Shown here: in pieces, positions 8,016 to 16,940 of the stretch
Layout of the letters: each line of letters begins with the position of its first letter
How positions within the stretch are numbered: position 1 is the stretch's first letter
Assembly (NCBI GenBank): GCA_017643365.1
Contig: JAEPNO010000003.1
Span: forward strand, 1-64,000
Direction: 5' to 3'
Source: Balneolaceae bacterium
GTDB taxonomy: Bacteria > Bacteroidota > Rhodothermia > Balneolales > Balneolaceae
Length of the DNA stretch: 64,000 nucleotides
Program-made: the position numbers and the translations under genes
The notes under the pieces: model-generated
Database searches by the model: none
Seen by the model: only the letters and a program-made list of their open reading frames with translations
Told to the model about the DNA's origin: nothing

Positions 8016-9335
8016 ATGAGCATCAAAGTAGCAGAAGTGCACATTTGGGGAAGATTAGCAGGTGCGGTAGCCTGGGATGAACGTACGGGGTATGCCAGCT
8101 TTGAATATGATCCCGAGTTTAGAAATTTGGGCTGGGAGCTCGCTCCTTTAAAAATGCCGGTGAATTCACCCAAGGATATATTCTCATTTCCGGAACTTCG
8201 AAAAGACAGAAATGACAGTTACGATGCTTTTAAAGGGTTGCCGGGACTGCTGGCCGATGCTCTTCCGGATAACTATGGAAATCAGCTTATCAATCTATGG
8301 CTGGCGCAGCAAGGTCGTCCCCAAGACAGTATGAATCCGGTGGAAATGTTATGCTTTATCGGGACTCGTGGAATGGGAGCCTTAGAATTTAAACCCACGG
8401 TTCTAAAAGAGAATGTACATACCTTTTCTGTAGAGATAGATAGTTTGGTAAGCATGGCTCAAAAGATGCTCTACCAACGGGAGGGATTTGCTACGAATCT
8501 GCAAAAGGATGAAGAAAAAGCCGTTTCTGAGATACTGAAAATCGGGACTTCAGCCGGTGGTGCACGACCAAAGGCGGTTATAGCTTGGAATGAAAAAACC
8601 GGGGAAGTAAAATCCGGGCAAACCAAAGCCCCTAAAGGCTTCGAACACTGGCTCATCAAGTTGGATGGAGTAAGCGATGTTCAACTGGGAGCAACCAAAG
8701 GCTATGGCCGGGTAGAATTGGCCTACTACAATATGGCAACAGATTGTGGGATCACTATGATGCCGTGTACCCTTTTGGAAGAATATGGGCGCGCTCATTT
8801 TATGACCAAGCGTTTCGACCGTGAAACAGGGTACATCAAACATCATGTACAAACTTTCTGCGGGCTAAAGCACTTCGATTATAATCAGGTGACAAGTTTC
8901 AGTTATGAACAGCTGTTCCAATGCATGAGGGAGCTCAAACTCACTTATAAAGATGCTGAACAGATGTTTCGCAGAATGGTTTTCAATGTGATTGCCCGTA
9001 ATTGCGATGATCACACCAAGAACTTTTCCTTTATGCTAAAGAAAGGCGAAAAATGGGATTTAGCTCCGGCTTATGATCTTTGCCACGCCTATCGCCCGGG
9101 AAGTCAATGGGTGAGCCAACATGCCCTCAGTATTAACGGTAAGCGAAAAGATATTACGAGAAAAGATCTGCTATCTGTGGGCGCAAGCATTTCCATGAAA
9201 AGTAAAAAAGCGGCTGAAATTATTGACGAGATCAATGAAATAGTACATAACTGGAAAACCTATGCAGACCAAGTAAAGATTGATCCCCTACTTCGAGATG
9301 AAATCCAACACACTTTGTTAGATCTGGCGAAATAA
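8016..9335 (+). CDS. hipA: HipA-like serine/threonine kinase toxin
   Basis: A 439-residue protein of usual HipA length. It has the N-terminal HipA_N region (residues 1-110), the Gly-rich loop TSAGGARPKAVI (about 178-189), the catalytic loop around Asn329-Cys-Asp-Asp-His333 followed by TKNFSF, and the metal-binding motif DLAPAYD (348-354), matching the two essential Asp of E. coli HipA. HipA toxins phosphorylate an aminoacyl-tRNA synthetase (GltX in E. coli) and cause dormancy. The actual target here is unknown. All key kinase residues are present, so the toxin should be active. It is cotranscribed with hipB. Confidence 0.9.
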   Translation: MSIKVAEVHIWGRLAGAVAWDERTGYASFEYDPEFRNLGWELAPLKMPVNSPKDIFSFPELRKDRNDSYDAFKGLPGLLADALPDNYGNQLINLWLAQQGRPQDSMNPVEMLCFIGTRGMGALEFKPTVLKENVHTFSVEIDSLVSMAQKMLYQREGFATNLQKDEEKAVSEILKIGTSAGGARPKAVIAWNEKTGEVKSGQTKAPKGFEHWLIKLDGVSDVQLGATKGYGRVELAYYNMATDCGITMMPCTLLEEYGRAHFMTKRFDRETGYIKHHVQTFCGLKHFDYNQVTSFSYEQLFQCMRELKLTYKDAEQMFRRMVFNVIARNCDDHTKNFSFMLKKGEKWDLAPAYDLCHAYRPGSQWVSQHALSINGKRKDITRKDLLSVGASISMKSKKAAEIIDEINEIVHNWKTYADQVKIDPLLRDEIQHTLLDLAK

Positions 9336-9388
9336 TTACTGGCTCTTTAGGGAGATTTGTGACGATTAGTACATACCACAAAAATATA

Positions 9389-9555
9389 GAATCACGGATT
9401 AAGCGGATTTAGGGATTACGCGGAGTTCTTATCTGTGGAATCTGTTAATCCTTTAAATCTGTGATTCAGAATTAGAATGGAAGCTGGAGACTTACTTAGC
9501 TAAACTTTTAAGTCAAAGACCTGTTTGCCGACAGGCAGGCTTAAAAGATCTTGGG
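9389..9555. repeat. Large imperfect hairpin plus hairpin cluster, copy 2 (repeat family H)
   Basis: 9389-9467 forms a long imperfect hairpin whose arms begin GAATCACGGATT and end AATCTGTGATTC. Each arm is itself made of degenerate tandem units around GGATTTA or CGGATTA. It is followed by AGAATGGAAGC and a second structure, CTTTTAAGTC (9505-9514) facing GCTTAAAAG (9539-9547), with a nested CCTG...CAGG hairpin in its loop. Both parts recur at 10051-10218. No gene is visible in this gap. Confidence 0.7.
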
Positions 9556-9570
9556 GAATTCTTCGTCATT

Positions 9571-9882
9571 TTATCTTTTTGGAGCTCTTTTCTTAGTACT
9601 GATCTCGGCGTCCTGGAGTTTTCTTCCAAGCTCATCATCTTTGGCTAGTAATAGAAAATCTTTCTCTAAGCCCAGCACTCTTAATACATTAATTAAATGC
9701 CCCATGCTTACGCCGGCATCTCCTTTTTCCAATCTCACAAGCGTTGAACGACCTATTCCTGCACGCTCTGCTACTTGTTCGCTGCTAAGTTTTCTTCTGA
9801 GCCTTGCCAATTTGATTTGTTCACCAACAGATGTAAGTATTCGTTCAATCTTTGGTAATAAAGTTGCACTTTTTTTTGCCAT
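9571..9882 (-). CDS. Lone HipB-like XRE-family regulator
   Basis: A 103-residue protein with an XRE helix-turn-helix (IKLARLRRKLSSEQVAERAG then IGRSTLVRLEKGDAGVS, about 23-60), and a C-terminal tail ending in KKRAPKR. The same family usually sits directly upstream of a hipA gene, but here no hipA follows: downstream on its strand lie only the hairpin cluster and, convergently, the end of the hipA already described. It may be an orphan antitoxin that cross-talks with that hipBA pair, or what is left of a second module. It is bracketed by two related repeat copies in the same orientation. Confidence 0.8.
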   Translation of the reverse strand: MAKKSATLLPKIERILTSVGEQIKLARLRRKLSSEQVAERAGIGRSTLVRLEKGDAGVSMGHLINVLRVLGLEKDFLLLAKDDELGRKLQDAEISTKKRAPKR

Positions 9883-10050
9883 AATGAGTCATTAATAAAC
9901 CAAACATACAACTATTTGTATCATTAATAAAACATTGTGATTATAACAAATCAAAATGAGAATGCTTTATTTACACCCAATTATCATGTGATGGAAAGAT
10001 TCACTCTTTTTCGTTCCACTCAGACTAGAACATACCTCTCACAATGCAGA

Positions 10051-10218
10051 AGCACGGATTACGCGGATTTAAGAATTATGCAGAGTTCTTAAACGCAGAA
10101 TCTGTTATTCAGGTTTAGAATGGAAGCTGGAGCCTACCTTTGCCGGCAGGCAGGCTTCCAAAATGCATCACGAAGGCGGACCTTCGTGACGAGTGGAAAT
10201 GTAAGTCTTGAGATTTAC
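10051..10218. repeat. Large imperfect hairpin plus hairpin cluster, copy 3 (repeat family H)
   Basis: 10051-10112 repeats the CACGGATTACGCGGATTTA... AGAGTTCTTAA...CAGAATCTGTTATTCAG pattern of copy 2. It continues as TTTAGAATGGAAGC, a GGAAGC...GCTTCC hairpin with a nested GCCGGC palindrome (about 10121-10158), the perfect hairpin TCACGAAGG/CCTTCGTGA (10168-10189), and GTAAGTCT/AGATTTAC (10201-10218). Nothing else is visible in the 357-base gap between the lone xre gene and the NTPase gene, apart from the AT-rich xre upstream region (9883-10040). Confidence 0.7.
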
Positions 10219-10239
10219 TAAGAGATAGGACTAGTTCAT

Positions 10240-13200
10240 CTAATAGTCTCTCAGAAAATCTCTTTTCTGCTCATTTTTAATCCACTTTCTTAAACCACTT
10301 ATACGATCGTCTAAATAGTTACGATGTTCTATAAAATCTAGTCCCTCCATTAAATCCTTAATTTCTTTAAGGAAATCGATTCTTCCTTGATACATTGGAA
10401 CAGCGCTACCACTCCAACTCCATCCAGAAGGCTCTATCGGTAAGTACTTAAAAGCATCAAAAGACACATTATTTAACAAGAAAGTACTAATATGATTTTT
10501 TCTTCTTTCTATTGAAAATTCCGTTATTGCATCAAATAATATAGTCATGTAATCCACATCTAGAGCAGATTTTTGTATTTCTTGGGTGATGAATATGTCC
10601 TGTCTTTTCTCTTTAGTTATTTGATCCTTATCATTTTTAACTATTTTAAAAAAATATTTGAGAATTCTATCCACCCTATTGGGCGTATCTCTTTCTCTTA
10701 AAAAATGGCTCACCTTCTTCATTCTCTCATGATAGTCATCGTATAACCATAGGAATGTAAAATTCCCATTTTCCAAAGTTGTTATGATTTTCGATTCATC
10801 AATTAAGAATTCTAAATACTCAAATAAGAAAGAATTATCGTACTCATAAAGCTTTTTGAAAGATGTGAAATCATAATCATGACTATCCTTAGCCTTTACA
10901 ATTTTAAAATACACTTCCTTTAAAATGTGAAACCTTCCATCAAATAGTTCTAATAATCTTTTATTTAGCTCTGAATACTTGTTGAAAATAATTGAATAAA
11001 TAAATGCAAAATTCACATCACCATTTCTATCCCTCTCTAGTAATATGCTAACTATTTCTGCAACAGCTCCTTTAAAAACTCTTTCATATTTTAAGACAAA
11101 ATCCAGATGACTATAAAGATCATTTATTGGAGAGTTTCTATACAAATCACAGAGTAGGGCAAAGTGATCTTTTGTAATCTCTTCTTTATACGCACTTGCT
11201 AGAATCCCCATTAGCAACGAATTTTCGAAATCGCTCTTTAAAGAGTATGCATATTCAAGAGTTTTGTCTACCCCTTGTTTTTTACTTAAATCTGACAATA
11301 TATAAGGCAAGTTGAATTCTAGAGGATTCCCATGAGTCAAACAATATTTCATAACTAGTAAATAACTCTCTAAATCCTTTTCCAAAAGATCATTAAATAC
11401 ATATCCAATAGAGCTCCTCAAAGTGTAATCTCTTTCTGTGTTTACTTGAAGTAATACCCTCGCTTCTTCGATGAAGCTCAAATAATCATCTACAGAGTAT
11501 GTTTCGAAGTAGTCATGAATATTTTGTAAGTGTAGTACACTACGTTCTTCATATTTAATATCACTGTCGGGATCAAAAAACATAAGCTCAATGAATTCTC
11601 TTTTCGAATTATTATAGCTTAATTCAATTTCTGATGAAAAATCTATTGAGTGTTCTTTCAAGAACCTTATATAATTTGAAACAAAATAAACATGTCCTAT
11701 ATCATCAGAAGACAAATTATCATTTATAAATGAATGAATATATTGAGAGTCAAAACTGAGAATTTCTTTTGAAGGATTGTATAATCCATTTGATGAATAC
11801 CCCTTAATTACATTGAATACTAATTGTGAAAATTCTTCTCCTTCTTTATAGAGAGTCATCAATCGTTCCCAAACTTTACCTCGAAGCGATTCTAACTTTT
11901 CTGTTTGATAAAGCTCAAAATTTATTAATGAGATTGAATTCCCTCTAGAATTTTTGGTACTAGAAAATGAAGTCTTTAAAAATGATTTTGAGAGTTTAAT
12001 AAATAGTAATCTAAAATTATGATCCCCATTTTTACAGACCTTCCAAAGCTCATTCATTAATATCTCTTGATAGACATACCCATATTTAAATGAATCATAT
12101 TCAAAAGAAAACCCTTCATTAAATATCTTAAATACCCTCCCTATATAGTTAAAATTCTTTTTCAAGATCATAATTAGAAGTTGAACAGCAGACCTATAGT
12201 GTCCTATTTCAGTTCTCTTGAACCCAGAGAGAATGCTTAAAATGGTATTCTTTTCTGTGCTTCCAACAGCTATGATTTCATCATATTTTTTTGCCATCGA
12301 CTCTACTTCTTCTATTTCATCTACGATCTTTTTTATCAGTAGAAGCGTTTTATCTATCCTTAAAAACCAAAAAAAATCAAGTAACTCAATAAGCTCATTT
12401 TGACTTCCCTGTTCGGTGAATTCCTTTATTTTTTCTTCTAAACTAGGATGAATAACCTTTTTTAAAGTTTCGAATTCAAAGGAACTAAAAATGGGGTTTA
12501 AAGCATCAACAAATTTGCTTCGATACTCTGGATAATAGGATTCAAGTAAATCTCCAAATGATAAAACCTTTTCCTTAAAACAAGCTAAATAGAGTATATA
12601 TGTTGATATAATCTGATCTGATACTTTCACTACCTCATCTTCATAGATGTCAACTAATTCCATGCTATGAAGCTTATTTGAAACCCTAATTATACTCTCT
12701 TTATCTAGCTGAATAGATTTCCTAAGAGACTCCATCAGAGTGTCATTTTTAAAATCAATAGCCCGAAAAAAGCTGATTGTTCCTGCTATCTTTAAATACT
12801 CAGGATTCTTTAACTCCTTAAATTCACCCTCTATTGATTCATAGTATTTACTATATAGATCGCTTACATCACTTAGACTTAACAAGGACTGAGATTGAAC
12901 AGCAATCTTACCTGCCATCATTGCTAGTCTAGGATTCCCATCCGCTATTTCATTTATCCGATTTAGATACTCTTGATTAGTAATATCATATTCATTCCCT
13001 AATAATTCATTTATTTGAGCCTCCTCCAGTTTTATAATCTCTATGCGACTTATGCTTTCTAACTTTTGAATACTACCTTCAATTTGATTACGAGCATAAT
13101 CTCTAACCGTTGCTACTATTTTTAAATTGAAACCCTCTTTAACTTCAGATAAATATTGTATGACATAATCAAATCTTGAAATTCTATTTGCATCATCCAC

Positions 13201-13998
13201 CAGTAAAATAATATTTGATGACTCTGACATTAATATATGTAGATCATTGAATAAGTCTTGATCAAACCTGTTAAAGATATAATAATCATCAAATTCATTT
13301 TTTTCTTCTACAAACTTCCCAACCGCTTCGATCGCTATCCTAGTCTTTCCCGTGCCTTGACCACCAGAAATTATAACTAAGTTTGAAAACTCTAAGTCAC
13401 TAACAATTTTTGAGATTTCCTTCTCTCTTCCTACAACTTTTGTCTTTAATGATGTAACAAATGAATTATTTGTATATGAACTTATGAACTCATCTTTCTT
13501 TAGTATTTGCCCTGTATCTACCTCAATATTTAAATGGTCTTTTGCTAGACCTTTGTACTTCTCTTTTAGATCATATGCAATTTGATCAATCCCAAATTGA
13601 TTGAAGTTAACCTTCTTCACTTTACACATTTCAGTTAATACTGCTAATTCATTTGCCTTCAACTGACCTGTATGACAAAGAACTATCTCATCTATCTCTT
13701 CAACCTTTAATCCTGTTTTAGATTCATCTAGACATTTCTCTATATCCTCTTCTAGCTTTTTTAATAGGCTTCCATTAATGTCCGCTTGTGTAGTGTATTC
13801 TTTAAATACGTACCCCTTTCCTTGAGCTTTGGAATAAGAATCAGGAGTCCCTTTTCGCACCTTATTTGAACCAACAGCGGAACCTAATGCTGTCAAATTT
13901 TTGTACCCCAGCTTATATAAATAATCGTCAGCCAGTTTCTGAAATTGACCACCATTTAAAGCTAGAATCTCTTTTTGTATTCGATTTATTAAAGGCAT
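10240..13998 (-). CDS. STAND-type NTPase with N-terminal nuclease-like domain, candidate antiviral protein
   Basis: A 1252-residue cytoplasmic protein. Residues 1-150 look like a PD-(D/E)XK-nuclease-type domain: GTPD (50-53) followed by GYVFKEYTT (62-70), giving Asp53 and Glu67. The usual Lys after the Glu is replaced, so activity is uncertain. Residues 185-365 are a P-loop NTPase: Walker A GGQGTGKTR (212-220), Walker B IILLVDDA (263-270), sensor-like ATVRD (296-300), and GNPRL (354-358), which matches the GxP motif of STAND ATPases. The remaining 880 residues are helical, repeat-like and without a known signature, as expected for a target-sensing region. This effector-STAND-sensor order is that of Avs-type anti-phage proteins. 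Codon use is clearly AT-rich compared with surrounding genes. A divergent partner gene starts only 39 bases away. Confidence 0.75.
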   Translation of the reverse strand: MPLINRIQKEILALNGGQFQKLADDYLYKLGYKNLTALGSAVGSNKVRKGTPDSYSKAQGKGYVFKEYTTQADINGSLLKKLEEDIEKCLDESKTGLKVEEIDEIVLCHTGQLKANELAVLTEMCKVKKVNFNQFGIDQIAYDLKEKYKGLAKDHLNIEVDTGQILKKDEFISSYTNNSFVTSLKTKVVGREKEISKIVSDLEFSNLVIISGGQGTGKTRIAIEAVGKFVEEKNEFDDYYIFNRFDQDLFNDLHILMSESSNIILLVDDANRISRFDYVIQYLSEVKEGFNLKIVATVRDYARNQIEGSIQKLESISRIEIIKLEEAQINELLGNEYDITNQEYLNRINEIADGNPRLAMMAGKIAVQSQSLLSLSDVSDLYSKYYESIEGEFKELKNPEYLKIAGTISFFRAIDFKNDTLMESLRKSIQLDKESIIRVSNKLHSMELVDIYEDEVVKVSDQIISTYILYLACFKEKVLSFGDLLESYYPEYRSKFVDALNPIFSSFEFETLKKVIHPSLEEKIKEFTEQGSQNELIELLDFFWFLRIDKTLLLIKKIVDEIEEVESMAKKYDEIIAVGSTEKNTILSILSGFKRTEIGHYRSAVQLLIMILKKNFNYIGRVFKIFNEGFSFEYDSFKYGYVYQEILMNELWKVCKNGDHNFRLLFIKLSKSFLKTSFSSTKNSRGNSISLINFELYQTEKLESLRGKVWERLMTLYKEGEEFSQLVFNVIKGYSSNGLYNPSKEILSFDSQYIHSFINDNLSSDDIGHVYFVSNYIRFLKEHSIDFSSEIELSYNNSKREFIELMFFDPDSDIKYEERSVLHLQNIHDYFETYSVDDYLSFIEEARVLLQVNTERDYTLRSSIGYVFNDLLEKDLESYLLVMKYCLTHGNPLEFNLPYILSDLSKKQGVDKTLEYAYSLKSDFENSLLMGILASAYKEEITKDHFALLCDLYRNSPINDLYSHLDFVLKYERVFKGAVAEIVSILLERDRNGDVNFAFIYSIIFNKYSELNKRLLELFDGRFHILKEVYFKIVKAKDSHDYDFTSFKKLYEYDNSFLFEYLEFLIDESKIITTLENGNFTFLWLYDDYHERMKKVSHFLRERDTPNRVDRILKYFFKIVKNDKDQITKEKRQDIFITQEIQKSALDVDYMTILFDAITEFSIERRKNHISTFLLNNVSFDAFKYLPIEPSGWSWSGSAVPMYQGRIDFLKEIKDLMEGLDFIEHRNYLDDRISGLRKWIKNEQKRDFLRDY

Positions 13999-14037
13999 TA
14001 TTCGCGCAGAATTTGTATCTATAAACTACTTATACTA

Positions 14038-15150
14038 ATGACTATATCTAATAAAATGCCAAATCAAATTCTACTAGATAATTGGACTTTACAGGAAATC
14101 TCTCATTTAAATCAATTAGGACTTTCAACTCAGAGTTCAGACAAAATAGTAATAGATAAAATGGCAGATACACATCATTTTGAAAAACTCACTCATGGCT
14201 TCGTTCAATTATATTCACTGTTTAGTTTTCTTCAAAATATTGTATTGAGAGAGACCATCATTACTGATGCCAAATTTGCATATGTTTGGAAGGATTGTAA
14301 ATCTTTATTGCAATTAGAGTCTTATGGCCTTATTAAAATCCATGCTTTTCAAGAAGAGAAGTTTCTTGAGGTTCGAAAAGCTATAGTTGAACAGTTGTGT
14401 ATAACTTCTAGCATAAGAAAAATACAACGATTAAATGAGGAAGAATGGGAAACGAATGAAGCATTAATCGATAAATTTATGTCTGCAATTATCTGGGGAG
14501 GCGCCGGAATGTTAGCTAGAGGGCATGTATATGAAACATTCTATTTACCACATCCACTTCGTGGATATGCTTTTCAACAATCTCCGATTGCAAAAAGAGA
14601 CGCCTTTACTGAAACACTCAGCTTTATTTCATCAAATCAAACCAAGTTATTATACTTTGACTGTAGCACTTCAAGTGCGATTAAAGCTAGATTTTCCCTT
14701 CCACCCTTGATTTCCCAGATAATTGAAGAGTCTAATAATTTTGATGATTTATTCAGTGTTGCCTTACAACTAAGGGAACGTTATTCAGATTTAAGACTTT
14801 GGCTAAAAACTTTTCAAGAATCGTTAGATACTGAAAACAGTAAGGGTATTTCAAAGCATATCAAAACACTTCAATCAGTTCAAAAATACATAGAGGACAA
14901 ATATAGCCCTGACAAGTATGGGAAACTTGACTTAAGCTTTGACTTCTTAAGTTTAAGTCCTAGTATTTCTGTTGGTGCCCCAATCAACAAACTTATAAAT
15001 AGAGTCGGAATTCGCTCAACAATTAACGATTTAATCCTAACAAACACCGGATATTCATCTATTAAGAAACTTCTGAAACTCTTAGATGAAGAGCATTCTG
15101 AACTTGGCAAAAAAGTTTACGATGAAGTAATTCAAAATTTTTCAAGTTAA
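14038..15150 (+). CDS. Unknown 370-residue protein divergent from the STAND NTPase
   Basis: A 370-residue soluble protein, mostly helical by eye, with no signal peptide or membrane segment. I recognise no family. Noted features are the internal stretch SAIIWGGAGMLARGHVYETF (about 149-168), His-containing HHFEKL near residue 46, and a C-terminal helical half. Its start is 39 bases from the start of the NTPase gene on the other strand, so the two share one intergenic promoter region and probably one control. The AT-rich composition is the same as for the NTPase, suggesting they moved together. It may be a regulator, partner or second effector of the defence protein. None of this is shown by the sequence. 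Confidence 0.7.
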   Translation: MTISNKMPNQILLDNWTLQEISHLNQLGLSTQSSDKIVIDKMADTHHFEKLTHGFVQLYSLFSFLQNIVLRETIITDAKFAYVWKDCKSLLQLESYGLIKIHAFQEEKFLEVRKAIVEQLCITSSIRKIQRLNEEEWETNEALIDKFMSAIIWGGAGMLARGHVYETFYLPHPLRGYAFQQSPIAKRDAFTETLSFISSNQTKLLYFDCSTSSAIKARFSLPPLISQIIEESNNFDDLFSVALQLRERYSDLRLWLKTFQESLDTENSKGISKHIKTLQSVQKYIEDKYSPDKYGKLDLSFDFLSLSPSISVGAPINKLINRVGIRSTINDLILTNTGYSSIKKLLKLLDEEHSELGKKVYDEVIQNFSS

Positions 15151-15211
15151 TTACTGCATTCACCTTCTTTCCAGTTTTTTTATTGGATATCCACGATTCA
15201 CCCCCAAAATA

Positions 15212-16768
15212 CTACTTACTCGAAAATCTCAGTGTAAAAACGGTACCGGATTCAGAATCGGGATGGGTGAAGGTGTATTCGGCTTCGAGTTGTTGCGAGA
15301 GGATGTCGATAAGGCGAAGACCGAGTGAATTCCCCGATTTCAATTCCGTTTCTGAAAAGCCCACGCCATTGTCTTCTATTTCGAGTGTTACTTGGGCGTC
15401 GGGTTTTTGCTCTAATCGAATAGAGATTTCTCCTTGCTCGCCATGCGTAAAGGCATGTTTATAAATATTGGTGAGCACTTCGTTAACAATCAGCGAAGCA
15501 GGCAATGCTTTCACTACATCCAGCGATACTTTATCTAGCTTCAAGTACAGCTTGACTGCATTATCCGGGTCGAAAGTTTTGGAAAGCTGCTCGCATAATT
15601 TGCGAATATTATCAGCAAAAACGAGAGAAGAAAATGACTCCGTTTTATACAACAGCTCATGCACGGCCGCAATAGTTTGTATCCTGTTGATACTGTTCGT
15701 GAGCTCTTCTTTCAGTTCCTGATTGGTGGAAGATTGCGACTGCAACTGCATCACCCCGGAAACAACCGCGAGGTTATTTTTAACTCTGTGATGGATTTCA
15801 GCCAGTAAGGTTTCTTTTTCCACCAACGAATCTTTAAGACTCCGTTCGTGCCTAAGTCGACTCAATCCTGATCCAAAAATATTGGCCGAAGTACGCAGAG
15901 CTTCTACTTCAATTTCGCTCCACTCAACGTCGTCCTTGCATTGATCGAAGCCAATAAAACCCCACCAGTCATCACCTACAAAAATCGGCAATATTAAAAT
16001 GGACGTGATTTCCTGTGCTTTAAGCACTTCTTGTTCTTCTTCCGGGAATGAGTCCACACTTCCCGAGAGCATTCCACCGGTCGATAACACCTGATGCCAG
16101 CGTTCAAAACCTAATTGCTCAAAGGGTGCATCTTGTAAATCGGGGTTGTCGATTTGAGGTTCAACTTCGTCGGAGCACCATTCATATCGTTGGCTGGCAA
16201 AGAGCGATTCTTCTTTCGTGTACACTTCAAAAATATAGGCTCGGCTGGCGTTTGATGCTTCACCAAAGGCTTCCAGCATTTCTGCCAAATTTTGCTCATT
16301 CAGGTCTTTCAACAACACATTCGCCGAAAAGCTAACAGCGTTTAAGATACTGTCGCGATGTAAAAGTGCTGCCTCGGCTTTTTTCCGTTCATCAATTACA
16401 ATATGCGCGCCCGACATAATGAGTGGGTTTCCATCTTCATCCCATTTCGAAATCGCTCCTCTATCAAGCACCCAAATCCAGTTCCCATTTTTGTGCTTCA
16501 ATCGGTGCTCATGCTCATACTCCGAAATCTCTTTGTTCATCAATTTCTCGGCCAATTGAATAGCAAGTTCACCATCTTCGGGATGAACCAACTCCTTCCA
16601 CTTATTCACCGACATGGGCATTAATTCTTCTACCGTATAGCCCAAATTATTACAAAACACTTCATTCCAGGTCGACTCTCCGGTTTGCACATTCCAAACC
16701 CATGTTCCGAGGTTAGTACCCTTGATAATAGATTTGAGCCGTAGAATTTGTTCTCTCAGATCTTCCAT
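15212..16768 (-). CDS. Soluble PAS-GAF sensor histidine kinase (HisKA_2 type)
   Basis: A 518-residue cytoplasmic kinase without membrane segments. Order: a PAS domain (about 15-130, ending in GNPLIMSGAHIVIDERKKAE), a GAF domain (about 145-305, with WWGFIGFDQC), a HisKA_2 dimerisation helix with the phospho-acceptor His in EIHHRVKNNLAVVSG (His326/327), and a HATPase_c domain with NEVLTNIYKHAF (N box), EDNGVGF (G1) and SLGLRLI. HisKA_2 kinases often control general stress or light responses through separate response regulators. No receiver or regulator gene is next to it. It converges with the unknown gene ending at 15150. Confidence 0.88.
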   Translation of the reverse strand: MEDLREQILRLKSIIKGTNLGTWVWNVQTGESTWNEVFCNNLGYTVEELMPMSVNKWKELVHPEDGELAIQLAEKLMNKEISEYEHEHRLKHKNGNWIWVLDRGAISKWDEDGNPLIMSGAHIVIDERKKAEAALLHRDSILNAVSFSANVLLKDLNEQNLAEMLEAFGEASNASRAYIFEVYTKEESLFASQRYEWCSDEVEPQIDNPDLQDAPFEQLGFERWHQVLSTGGMLSGSVDSFPEEEQEVLKAQEITSILILPIFVGDDWWGFIGFDQCKDDVEWSEIEVEALRTSANIFGSGLSRLRHERSLKDSLVEKETLLAEIHHRVKNNLAVVSGVMQLQSQSSTNQELKEELTNSINRIQTIAAVHELLYKTESFSSLVFADNIRKLCEQLSKTFDPDNAVKLYLKLDKVSLDVVKALPASLIVNEVLTNIYKHAFTHGEQGEISIRLEQKPDAQVTLEIEDNGVGFSETELKSGNSLGLRLIDILSQQLEAEYTFTHPDSESGTVFTLRFSSK

Positions 16769-16940
16769 CTTTGTTTCATGGAATTTTAATTAAACATGCT
16801 AAACTGATGGTGGTCATACTTTTTTATTATCGCTCTCACCGTAAACACCTTAACTGTTAAGCACTCGTAATTATACCATTTGAGATTAGATTTTCCATCC
16901 TTTTCAAGGATTTAATAAAACTGAACGTTGAATACGTGAT

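Larger units (their letters stand above)
7189..15150. mobile_element. Probable accessory island next to tRNA-Arg
   Basis: From the tRNA to the unknown gene at 15150, content changes from housekeeping to accessory: hipBA, a lone xre regulator, three copies of a hairpin repeat family, a STAND NTPase and a partner gene. The stretch 10.2-15.2 kb is markedly richer in A and T than the surroundings, by eye. No integrase, transposase or matching second att copy of the tRNA 3' end was found, so the right edge is only a guess. Confidence 0.4.

Noticed and set aside
7319-10218. CRISPR array
   Set aside because: The hairpin clusters do not show a regular repeat-spacer pattern of constant length, and no cas genes are present.
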